NCBI GenBank assembly: GCA_022835595.1
Contig: BQUP01000002.1
Location: forward strand, 2,838,534-2,902,533
Direction: 5' to 3'
Source: Cystobasidium ongulense
Lineage: Eukaryota > Basidiomycota > Cystobasidiomycetes > Cystobasidiales > Cystobasidiaceae
DNA length: 64,000 nt
The first letter of the stretch is position 1. The number at the start of each line of letters is the position of its first letter. The translations under genes and the position numbers were made by a program. The notes beneath the pieces were generated by a model, which worked only from the letters and a program-made list of their open reading frames with translations, was not told the origin of the DNA and ran no database searches. Positions 59,115-64,000 of this stretch are shown here, piece after piece.

Positions 59115-62100
59115 ATGGCGTCCGCAGAAGAGCAATCGCGCACCCGGTGCTACTGGGCTATCCTCGACACGGGAATGGCTTTTCAATACCTGGACCCGCT
59201 GTTCCAGCAGCACATGCGCGAGGTGAGCAGCAGCAGTAACATGCTTGTGACACTTCATCCATCCATCCATGCACTCCATCCCGTCCTGCCAGCACAAAGA
59301 CAAAGAGGCAATCGCACTTCGAGGCTGCTGCTGGGAAACTGGGAAAAGCAATCGGATCGGATCAAGAAGATAGAGTCGAGCTGTTGATGCAGACACGCTG
59401 GTCAATCGAGTCGACTGCACCCACCTCACGCGCATGCTGGATGGCTGCTGCTGTGCCGCCTGCTCGTGCTGGCCCTGTCTGCATTCCACAGCCATGCCTC
59501 ACCTTCCCTCCCGGCGCAGCGACCTGATTGGCTCCCAGCTTGGACGGCCATTTCGCGCTCTTCGCCTGCGATCACTCACTCCATAAACACGTGCTCCGTC
59601 TCACGTCCAGAGCTAGTAGCTGAACATGCTTCCTTGTACGCTCGCAGCAATCCTCGGCCATGATTGGCAAGTCCCTCGTCGACTTTATCCACCCAGAAGA
59701 GAAGCAGATCGCCCAAGAGGATTTTGCAAAATTCAAGTCTTCCAGCTCAATCTTCGGCAGTGTGACTAGGTGGGTTCGCGCAACTATACAAGCTTGTGAA
59801 GCGGTATACTGAACAACGCTCCATTCTCCAGGTGTCGTTACGCTCGTGTCTCTCACTGCAGGGAGATTCTCGGCGCTCAAAACGTCGCAGAGCCGGCTTT
59901 AGAAGGTGAAGGCGTCGACGCCAACGTGAGTTTCCAACTCACATAGTGCCAGCGTAAGAGATGTCATTTCCGAGCTGACCTATCTCCTGCTCCAGTGGAT
60001 TGCCGCCCGAATTACTTCTAGCTTGGTGGCCAACAACACCGTCTTGGCTTTCTTCCATGCTATGCCTGGTGAGTTCCTTCAGTGCCCGCAAACTAGTGTG
60101 CTGTTCTGACTACTTTCCTCCGTACACAGAAGGCGCAAATACATCTACAGCGAATTGGAACAATTGCGGACCCGACGCGGCTGACATCTCGCAAGAGTAC
60201 ATGACACCACAACAAGTCGAACTACTCAAGCAAGCTTTCACGAACTGCCAAAATGCATCTGAAGCAGTCAAGATACAATCAATCAAAGCAGAAGACAAGA
60301 CTCCAGCTCCACCAAATTACGTCTTCCAGCTGCTAGCTACCAACAGCGACGCTATCTACTTCACTTGGCCACCTTCACAGCCTACTGGCGATAGTCAGGA
60401 TCTCGTTGCCAACGGCCCTGCTCCTGAAGGAGAGGAAAGATACTCGCCTGTCGAGTATGCTGCTCTTGCGAAGAGCGTTGCACTGCCTCAGACGGTGCCA
60501 GATGCAGGCGAGGCATCGACCAACTGCACTAAGCGCTATCAATCCAAACATCCAGTGTAGGTCTCGTCAGTCGCGCTGACGACAAAGTATACCGCTGACT
60601 TTTATCCTGCTCAATACAGTCTGATGGATGGCAACTTTGCCAATGTCGAAAGCGTGGTGATCACCTACCAATCTCTCACTTTTGTCTGCTTCCAAAGTGG
60701 AGGCATTCTCCTCAACAGAAACACCTTCTCTACTATGCCTGATCTCCGAGTCGGCGATACCAATGGTCTGAAGCGTAAAGACACAGACTTTTCGGAAGAT
60801 GAGGCTATGAAGCGTCTTCGAACTGCTAATATGCAACACGACGATCAAGATACTCCCGTACCCATCTTGGACTTGGCTCAATGGCAAAACCATGTTCCTC
60901 AACAAGGGGTAAGATCATGTTCAGCTCTTGGAGAATGAGCTGTCACTCAGTCTACTTGTTGCGTTTGCCTTTCTATTCAGCAGCTCGATGATGGGTCAGG
61001 ACAGCAACAGCAGCAGTTTCAAAACCTGCAAGGCACGAATACCCAAATTCCAGCAGCTTGGACAGCCGACGATCCAAACAACCAGAACAATCTTCAAAGC
61101 CCATACTATGGTAGCACTGCTTATCCAAGTGTCTATTCGAACATGTTCTCCAACGATGGACGGACAAGCGGTTTCATGGGAGGCAGTACCAATATTCCAC
61201 CTATGCCAGCACCGTCTCAACCTTCTACATCTAATGGACTGCAGAATTTGGCTTTAGCCTCCACTTCGTCTTACTACTCAGATTACAATCCTGCTCAATT
61301 CAATGTTGATGGAACTGCTCCGCCTGCAGTACCCACCGCTGGTTCAGGTACCGGTAATGAATCGCCTGCGGGCGGTTCAGGTGACGATAAGAGTATGGGT
61401 CAGTCTCTCAGAGGTCGTTTATGAATGATACGAAAGCTTACTTGCATACCAAATGTGATTCCACAGTGATACACCGCGTTAGAAAGAACGACAGAGGTCG
61501 TATCTGCACAAGCTGTGGTACTACCAACAGTCCAGGTATGTTTCGGTACAACAAGTCATGCGTGTGACTTGTACTTTTCTGACGCATGATGCTACTTCTA
61601 CAGAATGGCGAAAAGGCCCCTCTGGTATCAAGACTCTCTGTAACGCTTGTGGTCTCCGATACTCTCGTGCACAGGCTCGCAAGGCAAAGAAAGCAGCTAA
61701 AGACGCAAACCCTCACGCTGAGGCTAATGGTGCTGGTGCAGTACCAGCAAACAACAACAACAATACCGCTAGTAGCTCAAATGGCGAAAACATCAGTACA
61801 TCATACAATATCCCTACACCCTTACAAATTCCTACCTCTGCCACTTCAATTCCTAGCGGACCTCACACTGGCGGTGCACAGTCACCGTACCTTCCGATTG
61901 GCGATTATTCCGTTCATGCTCCTCTGCCACCTCTTCCCCAGCCTGCACACGATGAACAGCAGCCTCACTCGGCTGGCAGTGCTAACGGATCGGGTCAAAA
62001 TATCCCTACTGGCGCAGGTAATGGATCATACAGCAACTTTGTCAACTATCCTTATGAGCAATGGGGAAGCCCGATGTATGACCAGAGCTTCGCTGCCCAA

Positions 62101-62118
62101 CAGCAGCAGGGTCAGTAG
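59115..62118 (+). CDS. WC-2: White collar 2-type blue-light regulator (PAS + GATA)
   Basis: A GATA factor that works with the photoreceptor WC-1. Exons 59115-59222, 59648-59769, 59832-59925, 59996-60068, 60130-60556, 60620-60910, about 60981-61398, 61467-61535 and 61604-62118. The PAS domain spans exons 1-4 (AILDTGMAFQYLDPLFQQHM; GKSLVDFIHPEEKQIAQ). A nuclear basic patch (GLKRKDTDF) and a Gln/Asn-rich middle follow. The GATA finger is C-x2-C-x18-C-x2-C: ICTSCGTTNSPEWRKGPSG, then LCNACGLRYSR. Intron 1 is long for this genome (425 nt) and contains a CACGTG. The C-terminus is Asn/Ser/Pro-rich. No WC-1 partner is in the window. Confidence 0.9.
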
Positions 62119-62607
62119 ATGCTAGAAGCAGACCAGATCGACGATCCATATACAAGATCAATTGCCTAAGGGGCTAGACGGCTCCAGTAGGGGTCTCTCC
62201 TTGCCTGCACGATTGTCTCTTCTCAAACACACACAAAACGACCTAATTTCATTCAGAGCAAACTGAGTCCATCGCACTATATCTTGTACAGCTTCTGCTT
62301 TTCTCTTCTTCTCGTCCCTTTTATCCCTTCTATCAAACAATTTGTTTTTTCGTGCGGTCTCAATTTTGTACATGCAGTACTGCTTCTCCTCAAAAGGTTG
62401 TCAAAGGATGCTTCTTTACATGCTCGATGCTGCAATGCTCATAAAAAAGCAATGAGAAACTTGCCCAGGTTTCCTATAATTCCGACTTTGCCATTACCTC
62501 TGACACGACAGTCAGATCTTCACTCGAGGCTGCTTATTCGACAAGACCACGATACATTGCTCAGCCAAGGATTCAAATAAAGGTATATGTGAAAATTTTC
62601 TGTGACT
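62119..62607. other. convergent 3' spacer
   Basis: 489 bp between the stops of WC-2 and HIS3, rich in TTCTTTCTCTT-type tracts. No gene is seen. Confidence 0.5.
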
Positions 62608-63676
62608 CTACAAAGCCAAGACGCCCTTCGTGCTAGGTACATCATCGCGTCCCGTTAAAGAAATAGCTTCCCTCAGAGCCAAAGCTAACGCTTTGAAAGC
62701 TGATTCTGCACGATGATGGTCGTTATCTCCTCTTAAGCAATCAACGTGAAGTGTGATTCCAGCTTCCATGGCAAAAGAGTGAAAGACGTGAGGAATCATT
62801 TCACATGATAAGTCTCCGATCTTTTCTCGTTTCTGTCGTTGACAAAAGTAGTGGCGGAGGGTGGGTGTGATAGGCGTGAGATTAGCTTCCATGGTGAATA
62901 TCTCCAGAAGGAGGGAGAAGATAGTCAACACGCACTAAGCCAAGTTCTGCTACGCAGTATGGACGTGATGATATGTCGACTACGGCTCTTGATAGAGCCT
63001 CGTCTAGTGGCGCATGGCCGGTACCGTATCGCTTGATGCCGCGTCGTTCTCCCAGAGCTTGCTTGAAAGCTGAAGACATACAAGCATGTTAGATGATGCG
63101 GGTCTTTAATAACAAGCCTGTCAGGGTCACTTACCAGCTCCTAACGCCAATGCACAATCTTCCGCTGAATGGTGATCGTCTATCCAGAGGTCACCTTTGC
63201 ACTTGAGCTGGAGGGACATGCCTGAGAGGACGGAGTAAGTCAGTCAGTGAGCTGGCGAGCGGTGTAATTGAAGTCGCAGTTGGCAGCTCACCTCCGTGCT
63301 TAGCTAAGGCTGTGAGCATCTATATCCCGTTTAAAACAGCGTATGCGCGATCAGCTGCTGCATGACTTGGAATCACTTGCTAATGCTCGTCCTATGGCTG
63401 GCTTGCCGAAGCACCGACTCACATGGTCAAGGAAGCCGATTCCACTCTCGACTTTGATCTTCTGCGGTGCTTCAGCAGTCACATCTAGGCCTATCGACAC
63501 TGTAATTTCAGTCTCGCTGTGGTCCGGGATGATGGTTATCGAGATTGGATTTTATGCAAGAAAACAACCCGGCCGAGAAGTCCATCAGTCTTCACGAAAA
63601 GGAAAGCTTCACAGCATGGCAGGACAGCTTACGAGGTCTTGCGCTCCACGGTAGCTACTCGAAGTGATGAAGACAT
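62608..63676 (-). CDS. HIS3: imidazoleglycerol-phosphate dehydratase
   Basis: Sixth step of histidine synthesis. Six exons on the reverse strand: 63676-63633, 63516-63423, 63319-63292 (28 nt), 63221-63135, 63069-62936 and 62832-62608. Start [16 protein letters not shown]; then the family motifs [22 protein letters not shown] and [21 protein letters not shown], with the two HHxxED/HHxxES metal sites. The end is [13 protein letters not shown], as in yeast His3. About 203 residues; full length. Confidence 0.95.
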
Positions 63677-64000
63677 GTTGACTGCAAGAATGGGTTGATT
63701 GGAGCGAGGTCGAGCTGCATGACCGGTCTTGCGACGACTGCCGTCGAAGACAGTGTGGCAAGAAGAAGCAAGCAACAAATTCGTTACATGAACAGAGGTA
63801 GATGCAAGGCGCGGAGGACGATCTGAGTCTGGCGATTGTACAATTGCCAGCGGCGTGAAGCGACATTGTCGACCAAGCTCGTTCATCGCAGCAAGACAAT
63901 GCAAACTGCAACTCCAGCAACCACATACAGCTGGAAGAGCCTAATGCGCATACATATTACTGAACACACGATGCACCTCGCATGATGCATTCCCGACGTG
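63677..64000. other. HIS3 upstream region
   Basis: 324 bp to the window edge; it holds the HIS3 promoter. No TGACTCA (Gcn4 type) was noticed. No gene is seen. Confidence 0.4.

Noticed and set aside
58545-59495. Long reverse-strand open frame (316 codons)
   Set aside because: It runs antisense to the decarboxylase end and the WC-2 start, has no family motif and is Cys/Arg-rich in the manner of shadow frames.
1-64000. CRISPR arrays, rRNA genes or transposons
   Set aside because: No regularly spaced repeats, no rRNA-like sequence and no transposase, reverse-transcriptase or integrase motifs were seen in any frame.

Overview
The window looks like nuclear DNA of a compact-genome basidiomycete fungus, possibly Pucciniomycotina, although the species cannot be fixed from sequence alone. 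The support is dense gene packing, about 110 short spliceosomal introns (mostly 48-80 nt, GT-AG or GC-AG, with CTGAC/CTAAC-type branch sites), a White-collar-2-type GATA/PAS factor, a LYS5-type phosphopantetheinyl transferase, and a capsule-associated SGNH protein of the type I associate with basidiomycetes. Gene models below were joined by hand from reading frames and splice signals.

Layout. 0-4.3 kb: two unrecognised proteins and a tRNA-Leu(AAG) gene that appears to be cut by three introns, two of which have the form of mRNA (GT...AG) introns. 4.3-7.3 kb: a half-size ABC transporter preceded by a small in-frame ORF. 7.7-9.9 kb, reverse: diphthamide synthase DPH6. 11.3-31.7 kb, all forward: bHLH factor, serine-less hydrolase, C2-domain phosphatidylserine decarboxylase, farnesyl-diphosphate synthase, aprataxin, SGNH/capsule-associated membrane protein, nitrilase/omega-amidase and SPT6. 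32-35.9 kb: a DUF4211 nuclear protein and LYS5, head to head and possibly overlapping. 36.1-46.9 kb, all reverse: AP-1 beta adaptin, three tandem paralogues of a small secreted cysteine-patterned family (one with a GPI-type tail, one that has lost it), SmE and a membrane DnaJ protein. 47.4-63.7 kb: Och1-like mannosyltransferase, ARPC5, an unknown protein, an F-box protein, a TPR protein, aromatic-L-amino-acid decarboxylase, White collar 2 and HIS3.

Most genes are housekeeping and are not an obvious pathway cluster. Lipid and isoprenoid synthesis (PSD, FPPS), surface glycan or secretion (SGNH, Och1, AP-1 beta, the cysteine proteins), chromatin and RNA (SPT6, SmE, DUF4211) and amino-acid enzymes (LYS5, HIS3, nitrilase, decarboxylase) are represented.

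The main discovery candidate is the tRNA-Leu gene at 2951-3169. Removing two GT-AG introns from the D arm and one classic 37/38 intron gives an 80-nt tRNA-Leu with complete arms. Secondary findings are a high share of GC-AG introns (six seen), a 12-nt microexon, a repeated AATGCACGTG element, and loss of a GPI tail in one copy of a tandem gene pair. I saw no CRISPR array, rRNA gene or recognisable transposon.
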